A stretch of DNA of 42,256 nucleotides from Thiocystis minor (GTDB taxonomy: Bacteria > Pseudomonadota > Gammaproteobacteria > Chromatiales > Chromatiaceae). Positions within the stretch are counted from its first letter, which is position 1, and every line of letters begins with the position of its first letter. A program made the position numbers and the translations under genes. Shown here one piece after another: positions 16,494 to 26,952 of this stretch. The notes beneath the pieces were generated by a model, which was given only the letters and a program-made list of their open reading frames with translations, was not told where the DNA came from and ran no database searches. Location of the stretch: assembly GCF_016653465.1 (NCBI RefSeq), contig NZ_NHSQ01000103.1, positions 1 through 42,256 on the forward strand, written 5' to 3'.

Positions 16494-17444
16494 TTAGCCG
16501 CACGCCAGACAGACTTGATTGCGTCCTGCTTGCTTGGCCAGATAGAGCTGGACATCCGCCTGCTCCAGAAACGCGGATGCCGCCGTTTGTGGCGTCGGCT
16601 CGCAGAGTACGGCGCCGATGCTGACCGTCACCCAGGGGAGCGCGGCGGATGCCTCATGCGGGATGCGCAACGCCTCGACCGCCATCCGCAGTTGCTCGGC
16701 GATCTGTTCCAATCGATCTGCGGTCTCCACGCTCGCCAGACAGACGAACTCCTCGCCGCCATAACGGGCGACGAAATCCCCGGCCCGCTTGAGCGTTTCG
16801 CTCAACGCTTCGGCCACTCGCCGGAGACAGTCGTCGCCCTGAAGATGACCGTGCGCGTCGTTGAATTGCTTGAAGTGGTCGATATCGATCATCGCCAATC
16901 CCAGGTGCGCCCTAGCGCGAGCGGCGCGGCGCCACTCCTGTTCGAGCCGTTGGTCCAGGGCTCGGCGGTTGGGGATACCGGTCAGGCCGTCGACCTGGGC
17001 GAGCCGCTCCAGCAGGTCGCGCTGATGCTTGAGCTCCAGGTGCGTCCTGACCCGCTGCTTGACGATGGCCTCGTTGAAGGGCTTGACGATGTAGTCGACC
17101 GCGCCGATCGCCAGGCCGCGGGTCTCGTCCTCGACACTGGTCAGGGCGGTGATGAAGATGACCGGGATCGGCTTAAGCAGTGGATTGGCCTTGAGCGCGG
17201 CGCAGGTCTGGTAGCCGTCCAGCTCGGGCATCATGACATCGAGCAGGATCAGATCCGGCATGATCGTTTCGGCTAGACGCAGCGCCTGGGCGCCGCTGGT
17301 GGCGGCGGAGATCCGGTGGCCATCGTCGACCATCATCTTGCTGAGCACGCGGAGATTGTCCGGCAGGTCGTCGACGATCAGGATGCGCATCGGGATATCC
17401 AGAGGTTCGATGGCGGGTATGGCCAGATGGCTTGTACTTGTCAT
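16494..17444 (-). CDS. Response regulator with GGDEF domain (diguanylate cyclase)
   Basis: A receiver domain (residues 18-140) has acidic pocket DD in ILIVDDLPDN, phosphoacceptor Asp69 in LLDVMMPELDG and Lys in VKPF. A GGDEF domain follows, with an intact GGEEF near residue 230 and an RxxD product-inhibition site five residues before it. It should make cyclic di-GMP when phosphorylated. I chose the ATG at 17444; a later ATG at 17390 (MRILIVDD) would also give a full receiver. The gene is divergent from the binding protein and histidine kinase genes and is the obvious candidate output for them. Confidence 0.9.
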   Translation of the reverse strand: MTSTSHLAIPAIEPLDIPMRILIVDDLPDNLRVLSKMMVDDGHRISAATSGAQALRLAETIMPDLILLDVMMPELDGYQTCAALKANPLLKPIPVIFITALTSVEDETRGLAIGAVDYIVKPFNEAIVKQRVRTHLELKHQRDLLERLAQVDGLTGIPNRRALDQRLEQEWRRAARARAHLGLAMIDIDHFKQFNDAHGHLQGDDCLRRVAEALSETLKRAGDFVARYGGEEFVCLASVETADRLEQIAEQLRMAVEALRIPHEASAALPWVTVSIGAVLCEPTPQTAASAFLEQADVQLYLAKQAGRNQVCLACG

Positions 17445-17568
17445 GGTTTCGTGGATCATAACAGGGCCGACGCTCGCGATCCCTGTCCAGTCAATCGCCC
17501 TGGACGGGCGCGAGAGTTCTCGTCTCGCCGGATGATCTGCATCCCGCCCAACCATCATCGCCGATCTC

Positions 17569-18678
17569 ATGCCCATGCAAAAGCCTCCCCTGCCGTTCAT
17601 CCTGATCCTGGCGCTCCCGCTGCTCGCCGCCACGGCATCGCTGCTCTGGTGGCTGCTGCGTCCAGTGCCTCCCATCCAGGTCGGACTGATTACCTGGATG
17701 GCCTCGGGCGCGGTAGTCGGCTCCAGCGAGATGAACGCGGGCGATCTCTTTCTGGAAGAGTATCCGGACACGCGTATCCGACTGGTGCCGGTGGACGACG
17801 AATGGAATCCGGAGCGCACGCCCCGCATCATCGCGGACGCCATGGCGCGCGGGGTGCGTTTCTTCGTCTCCACCCATCCGTCCCATTGCGCGGTGGCCAG
17901 CCTGCCGCTGTTCGCGGACGGTCGCGCGCTCGTCATCAACACGGCCTCGACCAGCCCGGCGCTCACCGGCAGGGATGACTTTCTACTGCGCATTACCCCC
18001 GACGCCGAGCAGGAACAGCGCGCCATTGCCCGCGAGGTCGCCGGCTGGCCGGGGCGCCGTCTCCTGGTCTTGCAGGACAGCGGCATTCTGGCCTATACGG
18101 ATCCGGCGTTCGCCGCCTTCTCCGCCGCGCTCGCCACGTTGGGCCACTGGCAAGTCGTCCAGCGCAAGCTGATGATTTCGGCGTTCCGGCCCGAAGACGA
18201 ACGCGCACTCATGGCCGAGCCCTATGACGCGCTCTATATCCTGGCGGGCAACTACCAGACCGCCATCGGTAACCTCGCGCAATTGTTTCACGCCCTGCAT
18301 CCCGAGGCGCCGATCCTGCTGACGCCCTGGGCGCGCTCGCCGGCCATTCTCGACACACTTGGCGAGGCCATCGGGCATGTCGTCCTGTCCAGCCAGCATC
18401 CCTCGCGCCACACCGATCCAGCGATCGACGACTATTTCCGGCGCTTTCGCGCCCGCTTCGGCTATGAGCCGCACGCCATGACCATCGAGGTACGCCAGGC
18501 ACTGGAACTCCTCGACCGGGCCTTCCAACAGGGTCACGACACGCCCGAGGCGGTCAAGCGCGATCTGCTCGCGGTCCCGACACACCAGACCAGCCTGGGG
18601 CCGATCGCCTTCGACCGCTCCGGGGACGTGACCGGCGACTTCCACTTCCTGCGGGATCTCGACCGAGAACTCCAGTGA
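17569..18678 (+). CDS. Membrane-anchored periplasmic amino-acid-type binding protein
   Basis: The 369-residue protein has an N-terminal hydrophobic helix (residues 8-30, ending WWLLRPVPP) without a clear cleavage site, then a Leu/Ile/Val-type type I periplasmic binding fold. Signs are the sequence QVGLITWMASGAVVGSS, the STHPSHCAVASLPLF segment and the late GPIAFDRSGDVTGDF, which is typical of this family. No permease or ATPase gene is nearby. The stop overlaps the kinase ATG (TGATG), so it is probably the ligand-sensing partner of that kinase. Two ATGs (17569 and 17575) are possible. Confidence 0.8.
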   Translation: MPMQKPPLPFILILALPLLAATASLLWWLLRPVPPIQVGLITWMASGAVVGSSEMNAGDLFLEEYPDTRIRLVPVDDEWNPERTPRIIADAMARGVRFFVSTHPSHCAVASLPLFADGRALVINTASTSPALTGRDDFLLRITPDAEQEQRAIAREVAGWPGRRLLVLQDSGILAYTDPAFAAFSAALATLGHWQVVQRKLMISAFRPEDERALMAEPYDALYILAGNYQTAIGNLAQLFHALHPEAPILLTPWARSPAILDTLGEAIGHVVLSSQHPSRHTDPAIDDYFRRFRARFGYEPHAMTIEVRQALELLDRAFQQGHDTPEAVKRDLLAVPTHQTSLGPIAFDRSGDVTGDFHFLRDLDRELQ

Positions 18679-21536
18679 TGGCTCCGATCCGCCAGCGGCG
18701 CACCACCTTCTGGCGTTACAACCTGTTTCTGGAGATTTCGGCGCTGCTGCTGATCTCGGCCATCCTGTTTCTGACCATCTGGCTCGCCATGGGCGAGTTG
18801 GGGCAAAGATACCTGCAACTGCGTCTGGCCGACGCCAACAAGGTCGATCTGTTCATTGGCAAGCAGCTCGATGAGGCCCGGCAAGACGTCGAACGCTTCA
18901 TCGCATTGCCCGAGCCGAGTCGCTCGCCGGAGGTGCTGCGATTCCTGGGTGCCTTCTCGGACCTCTACCGCCTCGACGAGAAACTGCGCGTGGCGCGCAT
19001 GTATCAGGCGACGGCGGGTAGTCGCGTCTTCGTCGGCTTTTCCCTGTCGGGCGGCAAGCTCGGCGGCTATTTGAGGACGCGGGACGCGCGGGCGGCGTTC
19101 TCCGACATCATGCGCGGTTATGAAGACGACGCGCCCAGCGTCTATCTTGCCCTGCGTTCGGCGGGCGACCTCTACCTGGGGCGCCTGAATCTCAGCTATG
19201 TTCAGGATTTCCTGAGCGAGTTTTCGCGGTTCGCCGGAACGCCACTGATGTTGGTCGCGAGCGACGGCTTCGTCATGCTGTCGGGTGACGCCGATCTCAG
19301 GTTCTCCTCCATCGATCTCAAACGCTGGGCCGGGGCGCCCTCCGCGCGCCTCACGCTGCACGCCAGGGGTCAGGACTGGATTCCGCTGATCTCGACGCGC
19401 ATCACGCTGGGCGCCAGGATCGTGACGCTCATTTCGACCCAGCCGCTGGAGACCCAGCGCGGCATTCTCCTGCTCGCCGCGCTCGGTTTTCTGGCCGGCA
19501 TGATCCTGCTGGTCTACCTCAAGAATCGACGGATGAATCATCTGATCCTGCAACCCATCGCCGCCTTCGCCGAGCGGATGCGGGATCTGGAACAAGGCCG
19601 GCCGCTCGCCGGGGAACCCGGCAGCGGCCAGCGTTTCGTCGAGATCGACAGTATTCACACGCGCTTTCGGAACATGGCCGAGGCCATCGCGCAGCGGGAG
19701 CGGTCGTTGCGCGAGAGCGAGGAGAAATTCCGCCTCGCCTTTGACAATGCCAATACCGGCATGTGTCTGGTGGATCCCCAGGGCCGGCTGTTGCAGGTCA
19801 ATGACAAGATGACCGCCATCTTCGGTTACCGCCAGCAGGAGCTGGAAGGGATGAGCGTCAATGACCTGGCCGTACCCGAGGATCTGGGCCTGAGCCCAGG
19901 GTATATCGATCAAGCGGTGCGGGGCGAGGGCGACAGCACGACCTTCGAGAAGCGCTATCGTCATCGTCAGGGCCAGATCATTGACTGCCAGATCGCCTCG
20001 TCGCTGGTGCGCGATGCTCAGGGTCAACCCCGGTATTTCATTTCCCAGGTCCAGGACATCAGCGAGCGCCGGCGCTACGAGCAGGAACTCCAGCAGGCGC
20101 GGGACGCCGCCGAGCTGGCCAACCGCGCCAAATCCGCCTTCCTCGCCAACATGAGCCATGAGATCCGCACCCCGCTCAATGCCATTCTCGGGTTCGCTCA
20201 GGTGCTCATGCGGGCGCCTGAGTTGAGCGCCGAGCACCGCAACCAGCTCGCGACGATCCTGCGCAGCGGCCAGCATCTGCTGGCCCTCCTCAACGACATC
20301 CTCGATATAGCCAAGATCGAGGCCGGTCGGCTGACCTGCGAGCGCGCGCCCTTCGACCCGGCCGCGCTGATACGGGAAACGGAGGCCATCTTTCGGCCAC
20401 GCGCCCATGACCAGGGACTGGCCCTGAGCGTCGCGATCCACCAGCTCCCGCGTCGGGTCGCCGGCGACGCCTTGAAGCTACGTCAGGTGCTGATCAATCT
20501 GGTCAGCAATGCCATCAAGTTTACCCGGAGCGGGACGGTGATCCTGAGCGCCGAGGGTCGCGGCGGCGAGCGGATCCACTTCAGCGTTGCCGATACCGGA
20601 ATGGGGATCGCCCCCGACGAACTGGATCGGATCTTCGATCCCTTCACCCAGGCCGAGAGCGGGCGGGTCACTCAGGGCGGCACCGGTTTGGGGCTGGCGC
20701 TGAGCCGGCAGTTCGTGCGGCTCATGGGCGGCGCGCTGAGCGTCGCGAGCGTGCCGGGCCAGGGCAGCCGCTTCACCTTTGCCCTGACCCTGCCGCCGGT
20801 CGCTGTCGCCGAGCCGGCGCCGCTCGCGCCCAGGGGTCGGATCCTCGGCCTGGAGCCGGATCAGCCGCTCCAGCGCGTCCTGGTAGCGGATGACCTGGAG
20901 GACAACCGCGCGCCACTGTGCGCCCTGCTGAACGCGCTCAATCCGCGTCCTCCGGTGCTGGAGATCCGCGAGGCGGCCAATGGCCGGGAGGCGGTGGAGA
21001 TATGGAAAACCTGGCAGCCCCAGGTGATCTTCATGGACATGCGCATGCCGGTCATGTCGGGGGAAGAGGCGACCCGCGCGATCAAGGCGCGCATGCGCGA
21101 GCGGCCCAAGGCGGTGCGCTCCATCGTGGTGGCGCTCACCGCGAGCGCCTTCGACGAGCAGCGGGACCATTTCCTCGCCATCGGCTGCGATGCCTTCGCC
21201 CGCAAGCCCTTCGAGGCCGATGAACTGCTCGACATCCTGGAGCGTCACGCCGGTCTGCGGCTGGCGCGCGACACCGCGCCGCCGCCCGCGCCGCCCACCC
21301 CATCCTTGTCGCCCGCGGTCGCGGCCGAGCGTCTGGCCGCCTATCCCGCCGAGTGGCGCGCCGCGTTGGAACAGGCGGTGGAACTGGCCGATTTCGAGCG
21401 GATCAGCGCGCTACTGGAGGCCATCCGTGGCCGCGATCCCGCGCTGGAGAAAACCCTCGGGCACTGGGCCTATCGCTTCGATCTGGAGAGCTTCATGGCG
21501 TTGTACGCCGGGCATCGGAGGTCTCGGGATGCCTAA
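18678..21536 (+). CDS. Hybrid sensor histidine kinase (extracytoplasmic sensor-HAMP-PAS-HK-REC)
   Basis: The first transmembrane helix is at residues 17-38 and the second at about 262-282, with a periplasmic sensor of some 220 residues between them. HAMP-like (285-340) and PAS (345-465) domains follow. The HisKA box MSHEIRTPLNAILGFAQVL carries His494. The ATPase lid motifs are DTGMGIA and GGTGLGLAL. A receiver with Asp787 (FMDMRMPVMSG) follows, then a helical C-terminal tail of about 75 residues. Translation starts at ATG 18678, coupled to the binding protein gene. No DNA-binding output is present, so phosphate must pass to another protein, plausibly the divergent diguanylate cyclase regulator. 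Confidence 0.92.
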   Translation: MAPIRQRRTTFWRYNLFLEISALLLISAILFLTIWLAMGELGQRYLQLRLADANKVDLFIGKQLDEARQDVERFIALPEPSRSPEVLRFLGAFSDLYRLDEKLRVARMYQATAGSRVFVGFSLSGGKLGGYLRTRDARAAFSDIMRGYEDDAPSVYLALRSAGDLYLGRLNLSYVQDFLSEFSRFAGTPLMLVASDGFVMLSGDADLRFSSIDLKRWAGAPSARLTLHARGQDWIPLISTRITLGARIVTLISTQPLETQRGILLLAALGFLAGMILLVYLKNRRMNHLILQPIAAFAERMRDLEQGRPLAGEPGSGQRFVEIDSIHTRFRNMAEAIAQRERSLRESEEKFRLAFDNANTGMCLVDPQGRLLQVNDKMTAIFGYRQQELEGMSVNDLAVPEDLGLSPGYIDQAVRGEGDSTTFEKRYRHRQGQIIDCQIASSLVRDAQGQPRYFISQVQDISERRRYEQELQQARDAAELANRAKSAFLANMSHEIRTPLNAILGFAQVLMRAPELSAEHRNQLATILRSGQHLLALLNDILDIAKIEAGRLTCERAPFDPAALIRETEAIFRPRAHDQGLALSVAIHQLPRRVAGDALKLRQVLINLVSNAIKFTRSGTVILSAEGRGGERIHFSVADTGMGIAPDELDRIFDPFTQAESGRVTQGGTGLGLALSRQFVRLMGGALSVASVPGQGSRFTFALTLPPVAVAEPAPLAPRGRILGLEPDQPLQRVLVADDLEDNRAPLCALLNALNPRPPVLEIREAANGREAVEIWKTWQPQVIFMDMRMPVMSGEEATRAIKARMRERPKAVRSIVVALTASAFDEQRDHFLAIGCDAFARKPFEADELLDILERHAGLRLARDTAPPPAPPTPSLSPAVAAERLAAYPAEWRAALEQAVELADFERISALLEAIRGRDPALEKTLGHWAYRFDLESFMALYAGHRRSRDA

Positions 21537-21603
21537 ACCGCGCCCAGCGTGGTAGGCGATGTTTTCACTCGAAACTCAGCATCTTGCTCTGGACACGGTT
21601 TAA
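21533..21603 (+). repeat. Mini-element with TTAAACCGCG ends, copy 3, spanning an intercistronic gap
   Basis: The 71-bp element starts CTAAACCGCGCCCAGCG and ends ACACGGTTTAA. Its left end contains the TAA stop of the first kinase, and its right end contains the A of the ATG of the second kinase (TTTAATGG). The whole spacer between the two genes is therefore this repeat. Confidence 0.8.
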
Positions 21604-24080
21604 TGGATATTAAGACCATCCTCTTCATTCTGGCGCTGGGCAATCTGGTCTTCGGCCTGGAGCTGATTCTCTACCAGCGGCGCGAGCGCGATGCCCAGGA
21701 CAACCCCTTCTGGATCGCCGCCAAGCTGCTACAAGGCATCGGCTGGCTCGTCCTCTCCGGGCGCAACACTATCCCCGACTTTGTCTATATCCCGGTCGGC
21801 AACGCCGCGCTCTTCTGCGGGTTGGCCTATGAATGCTGGGCCATCTTCCGAATTCTCGGGTACCCGGTCAGCCGCGATCTGCATCTCGGCGTCACCGCTG
21901 GATTGATGCTGGTGGTGGCGCTTTTTTCGGGTCTGTCCTCACCGTTTCGCATCCTCATTGCCTCGCTGATCATGGCCTTCTTCTTCGCCTACCCGGCGTG
22001 GGCGCTGCTGCGCGGGCGCGAGAACCGCTCGCGGCTGCGGACCGCACTCGGCATCGTCATGTGGCTGATGGCCGCCCTGATGATCGCCCGCGCGCTCTGG
22101 ACGGTTCTGGCGCCGCCGAACATTGACCTCTTCACCGGCAATCTGGTGCAGGTGAGCGTCTTCCTGTCCTTGTTGTTGCTGCTGCTGATCAACGGCTTCG
22201 GGATGCTGCTCCTGGCCAGGGAGGCGACCGATCGCGACTTGCATCGGGTCTTGCGGGAGCAGAAGGCCATTCTTGAGACCCTGCCCACCGGCCTCTGCAT
22301 CCTGCGCGAGCGCCTCATCGATCGCTGTAATCCGGCGATGGAGAACATCTTCGGTTTCGCGCCGGGGGCCTTGATCGGCCGCTCGACGCATTGTCTCTAC
22401 GAGAACGCCGAGGTCTATGCCGAATATGGACGCCAGGTTTACTCGGATCTGGAGCGCAACGGGCACTGCGCGGGCGAACTCGCGTTCATGCGTCAGAATG
22501 GCGAGCATTTTTGGGGCAAGATTCAGGGAACGTACCTGTTTCCCGAGCGTTCCAGTGTCTACACGGTCTTTGCCATCACTGACATCACCGAGCAGATCCA
22601 GCAGCAGGAGACGCTGACCCGCCAGCGGGACGCCCTGGCCGAGGCCCGCGATCAGGCGGAGGCCGCGAATCGCGCCAAGAGCGAATTCCTCGCCAACATG
22701 AGCCATGAGATCCGCACGCCGCTGAATGCCATTCTGGGCTTCTCCCAGGTGTTGGGACGGGACGCCAGCCTGGGCGCCGCGCAGAAGGAGCAGTTGGGCA
22801 CCATCCTGCACAGCGGCGAGCATCTGCTGACACTCATCAACGGCATCCTCGACATGGCCAAGATCGAGGCCTGCCGGATGACGCTCCAGTCAGCCCCCTT
22901 CGATCTCGCCGCGCTGCTTGCCGAGACCGAAGCCATTTTCCGCCAGCGCGCCCTGGAGCGAAGTCTAACCCTGACGGTCGAGGCCCCCGATCTCCCCCGG
23001 ACGGTCCTTGGGGACGCGACGCGGCTGCGTCAGGTGCTGATCAACCTGATCGGCAACGCCATCAAGTTCACCCAGGCCGGGGGCGTGACCCTGCGCGTGG
23101 AGACAGCTCCGCGCCGGGACGGCGCCGACATGATCCGCTTCAGCGTCATGGATACCGGCGTGGGGATCGCGCCAGCCGAGCGGGCACGCATCTTCGAGCC
23201 CTTCACCCAAGCCGACGGTGGCCGACGGGTCGCGGGCGGGACCGGACTGGGGCTGGCCCTGAGCCGCCAGTTCGTTCGACTCATGGGTGGCGCCCTGACG
23301 CTGTCGAGCGAGCCGGGGCGGGGCAGTCGCTTTGCCTTCGCGTTACCCTTGCCGCGAACCGAGGCACCTGTCCCGGTGGCGGTCCGTTCCGCCTGCCGGA
23401 TCATCGGACTGGAGCCCGATCAACCCCCAAGCCGGATCCTCATCGTCGACGATCTGGCCGATAATCGCGAGCCGCTGCGCGCCCTCCTGCATTCGATCGA
23501 TTCCGCGTCACGACCGATCCTGGAGTTCCGGGAGGCGGGCGACGGCCGCGATGCGCTGGAGATCTGGGAGACCTGGCAGCCGCATCTGATCTTCATGGAC
23601 ATGCGCATGCCGGTGATGTCGGGCGAGGAGGCGACCCGCGCGATCAAGACGCGGATGCGTGAGCGGCCCGACGCGGTGCACTCCATCGTGGTGGCGCTCA
23701 CCGCCAGTGTCTTTGAGGATCAGCGCGATCAGGTGCTCGCCTGCGGCTGCGACGAGTTCGCCCGCAAACCCTTCCATGCCGACGAGCTGTTCGACATCCT
23801 GGAGCGCCTGACCGATCTGCGATTCATGCGCGACGCGGCGGCACCGGTCGCACGGCCAGCACCACTCTCGCCCGAGGCCGCAGCCGAGCGCCTGGCCGCC
23901 TGTCCCGCGCCGTGGCGCGCCGATCTGGAGCGCGCGGTGCGGCTCGCCGATTTCGATCGGATTAACGAAGTGCTGGAGTGGATTCGCCATCGCGATGCCG
24001 AGTTGGCTGAGCGACTGGCGCAATGGTCTTACGACTTCGACCTGGCGGCATTCACGCGGCTGTGCGACAGCGCCGTCTAA
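21603..24080 (+). CDS. Hybrid histidine kinase with seven-helix membrane sensor (7TM-PAS-HK-REC)
   Basis: About 825 residues. The N-terminal 215 residues form roughly seven transmembrane helices of a MASE/7TM type, starting MDIKTILFILALGNLVFGLE. A PAS domain follows (about 225-335), then HisKA with His368 in MSHEIRTPLNAILGFSQVL, ATPase motifs DTGVGIA and GGTGLGLAL, and a receiver with Asp666. A C-terminal helical tail closes the protein. From HisKA to the end it is closely similar to the upstream kinase, including RIIGLEPDQP linkers, so the two share a duplicated transmitter with different sensors. The start codon is fixed by the repeat element that fills the gap. Confidence 0.9.
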   Translation: MDIKTILFILALGNLVFGLELILYQRRERDAQDNPFWIAAKLLQGIGWLVLSGRNTIPDFVYIPVGNAALFCGLAYECWAIFRILGYPVSRDLHLGVTAGLMLVVALFSGLSSPFRILIASLIMAFFFAYPAWALLRGRENRSRLRTALGIVMWLMAALMIARALWTVLAPPNIDLFTGNLVQVSVFLSLLLLLLINGFGMLLLAREATDRDLHRVLREQKAILETLPTGLCILRERLIDRCNPAMENIFGFAPGALIGRSTHCLYENAEVYAEYGRQVYSDLERNGHCAGELAFMRQNGEHFWGKIQGTYLFPERSSVYTVFAITDITEQIQQQETLTRQRDALAEARDQAEAANRAKSEFLANMSHEIRTPLNAILGFSQVLGRDASLGAAQKEQLGTILHSGEHLLTLINGILDMAKIEACRMTLQSAPFDLAALLAETEAIFRQRALERSLTLTVEAPDLPRTVLGDATRLRQVLINLIGNAIKFTQAGGVTLRVETAPRRDGADMIRFSVMDTGVGIAPAERARIFEPFTQADGGRRVAGGTGLGLALSRQFVRLMGGALTLSSEPGRGSRFAFALPLPRTEAPVPVAVRSACRIIGLEPDQPPSRILIVDDLADNREPLRALLHSIDSASRPILEFREAGDGRDALEIWETWQPHLIFMDMRMPVMSGEEATRAIKTRMRERPDAVHSIVVALTASVFEDQRDQVLACGCDEFARKPFHADELFDILERLTDLRFMRDAAAPVARPAPLSPEAAAERLAACPAPWRADLERAVRLADFDRINEVLEWIRHRDAELAERLAQWSYDFDLAAFTRLCDSAV

Positions 24081-24193
24081 CAATCTCGACCACCCTTTGA
24101 TCCCTGATGACCGGGCTTCGTCGCTGAACGGCCGCATGGCAGACGGCGGCGGTCCCGGTTGTGAGTTAGCCATCGCTCGTCCCGCCGAAGCGA

Positions 24194-24502
24194 TCAATCC
24201 AGGTTCCTGAAAATGCGTCCCCAACCGATCTCAATCTCCAGGCTGGTCAGCGGCAGCGGTTCGCCAGCGGCGATATCGTGAAGCGCCCAGGTGTCGTCGC
24301 CGCCGCGCCGGTAGAGTTCGATGGTCTGTTTCTCGGGATCGATGAGGACGATCGGAGGCCACGCTCAAGGTCACGGGCGCCGGGAGGCGCCGCTCATAGC
24401 AAAGACTTCGCCATGATAAAACTCCGATTTTTCAATCCGCTCGCTGTCCCAGGCGAGATAATCGGCGGCTGAAAATGGCGTGTTGGCTTGTGGCAGGCTC
24501 AT
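24194..24502 (-). pseudogene. Uma2-family (DUF820) gene with an internal deletion
   Basis: On the minus strand the ATG at 24502 begins MSLPQANTPFSAADYLAWD, then EFYHGEVFAMSGASRRP, the normal start of a Uma2-type protein, and stops at TGA. In another frame, the family's C-terminal part follows at once (VLIDPEKQTIELYRRGG, then LTSLEIEIGWGRIF) to a TGA at 24194-24196. The central 100 or so residues with the nuclease core are missing. It is therefore a relic. The rest of 24081-24600 shows nothing else I can support. Confidence 0.7.
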
Positions 24503-24611
24503 GGTGGCGACTCCATTTTGACGCGTTGATTCAAGACTCTAGCAGGCAACAGCGGTTGCCGCGAGATCCTGTGTTGTACTCAGATGCACGGGGGTAAAGG
24601 CCACGCAACCC

Positions 24612-24639
24612 TTGACACCCGACGATTAGTCTCTACCAT
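24612..24639 (+). promoter_or_regulatory. Likely sigma-70 promoter of groESL
   Basis: TTGACA at 24612-24617 is followed by TACCAT at 24634-24639, a 16-base spacing. The -10 hexamer runs straight into the CIRCE operator, so HrcA binding would block initiation. Confidence 0.6.
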
Positions 24640-24665
24640 TAGCACTCGTTCCTAGTGAGTGCTAA
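24639..24665 (+). promoter_or_regulatory. CIRCE operator (HrcA binding site)
   Basis: TTAGCACTC, a nine-base spacer, and GAGTGCTAA form a perfect match to the CIRCE consensus. It indicates HrcA-repressed, heat-inducible groESL, in contrast to sigma-32-only control in E. coli. Confidence 0.95.
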
Positions 24666-24731
24666 CAACCGCGCTTTTCGGCGTGGATCGTGGCGCCAAT
24701 CAACCTTCTCAACCGCACAAGGAGATCCTTC

Positions 24732-25022
24732 ATGAACATCCGTCCCTTGCATGACCGCGTCGTTGTCCGTCGCATGGAAGAGGAGCGCACGACTGCCGGC
24801 GGCATCGTGATCCCTGATTCCGCCACCGAAAAGCCGATCCAGGGCGAAATCATCGCCGTGGGCAATGGCAAGATTCTGGAGAATGGCGAAGTTCGTCCGC
24901 TGGATGTCAAGGTCGGCGACCGCGTCCTCTTCGGCAAGTATTCCGGCACTGAGGTCAAGCTCGACGGCACCGATTTCCTGGTGATGCGCGAGGAAGACAT
25001 CATGGGCGTCGTCGAGGGCTGA
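24732..25022 (+). CDS. groES: Co-chaperonin GroES
   Basis: This 96-residue protein has the full GroES pattern: [14 protein letters not shown], the mobile loop [16 protein letters not shown], and the C-terminal [14 protein letters not shown]. GroES caps the GroEL cavity during folding. The ATG at 24732 has AAGGAG about seven bases upstream. It is the first gene of the CIRCE-controlled operon, with groEL 74 bases downstream. Confidence 0.98.
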   Translation: MNIRPLHDRVVVRRMEEERTTAGGIVIPDSATEKPIQGEIIAVGNGKILENGEVRPLDVKVGDRVLFGKYSGTEVKLDGTDFLVMREEDIMGVVEG

Positions 25023-25093
25023 GCTGCCTCCGTCGTCCCTGTCCGCTCCGCAATCCCAGTAGTTCAAGCAACGAATCAATTCGAGGAAGGTAA

Positions 25094-26758
<1,665 letters not shown>

Positions 26759-26782
26759 GCCCGCGTCTGGCCCTCGTCTCTG

Positions 26783-26808
26783 AAAGCCCCGCCTCGGCGG
26801 GGCTTTTT
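26783..26808 (+). terminator. Rho-independent terminator of groESL
   Basis: AAAGCCCCGCC, a two-base loop, and GGCGGGGCTTT are followed by further T residues, 24 bases after the groEL stop. Confidence 0.9.
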
Positions 26809-26838
26809 CGTTTCCGGGACCGCTGCCGGAAACCGAAT

Positions 26839-26871
26839 CCGTTCATGGTTCGACAAGCTCACCACGAACGG
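26839..26871. repeat. Small palindromic repeat (CGTTC...GAACG type)
   Basis: CCGTTCATGGTTCGACAAGC continues to CACCACGAACGG, forming an imperfect inverted repeat. Shorter echoes (ACTCACCACGAACGAA) follow at about 26880-26895. Such palindromes are dispersed in many proteobacterial genomes. Confidence 0.6.
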
Positions 26872-26952
26872 ATTACATTCACTCACCACGAACGAACTGC
26901 ATTTGGCGTACAGTTTTCCAGAGATCTCCTAACCGCGACCAGAGGACACATA

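Noticed and set aside
17445..18086. Extended N-terminus of the GGDEF response regulator
   Set aside because: The added sequence is antisense to the binding protein gene and looks non-coding; the receiver domain starts close to the ATG at 17444.
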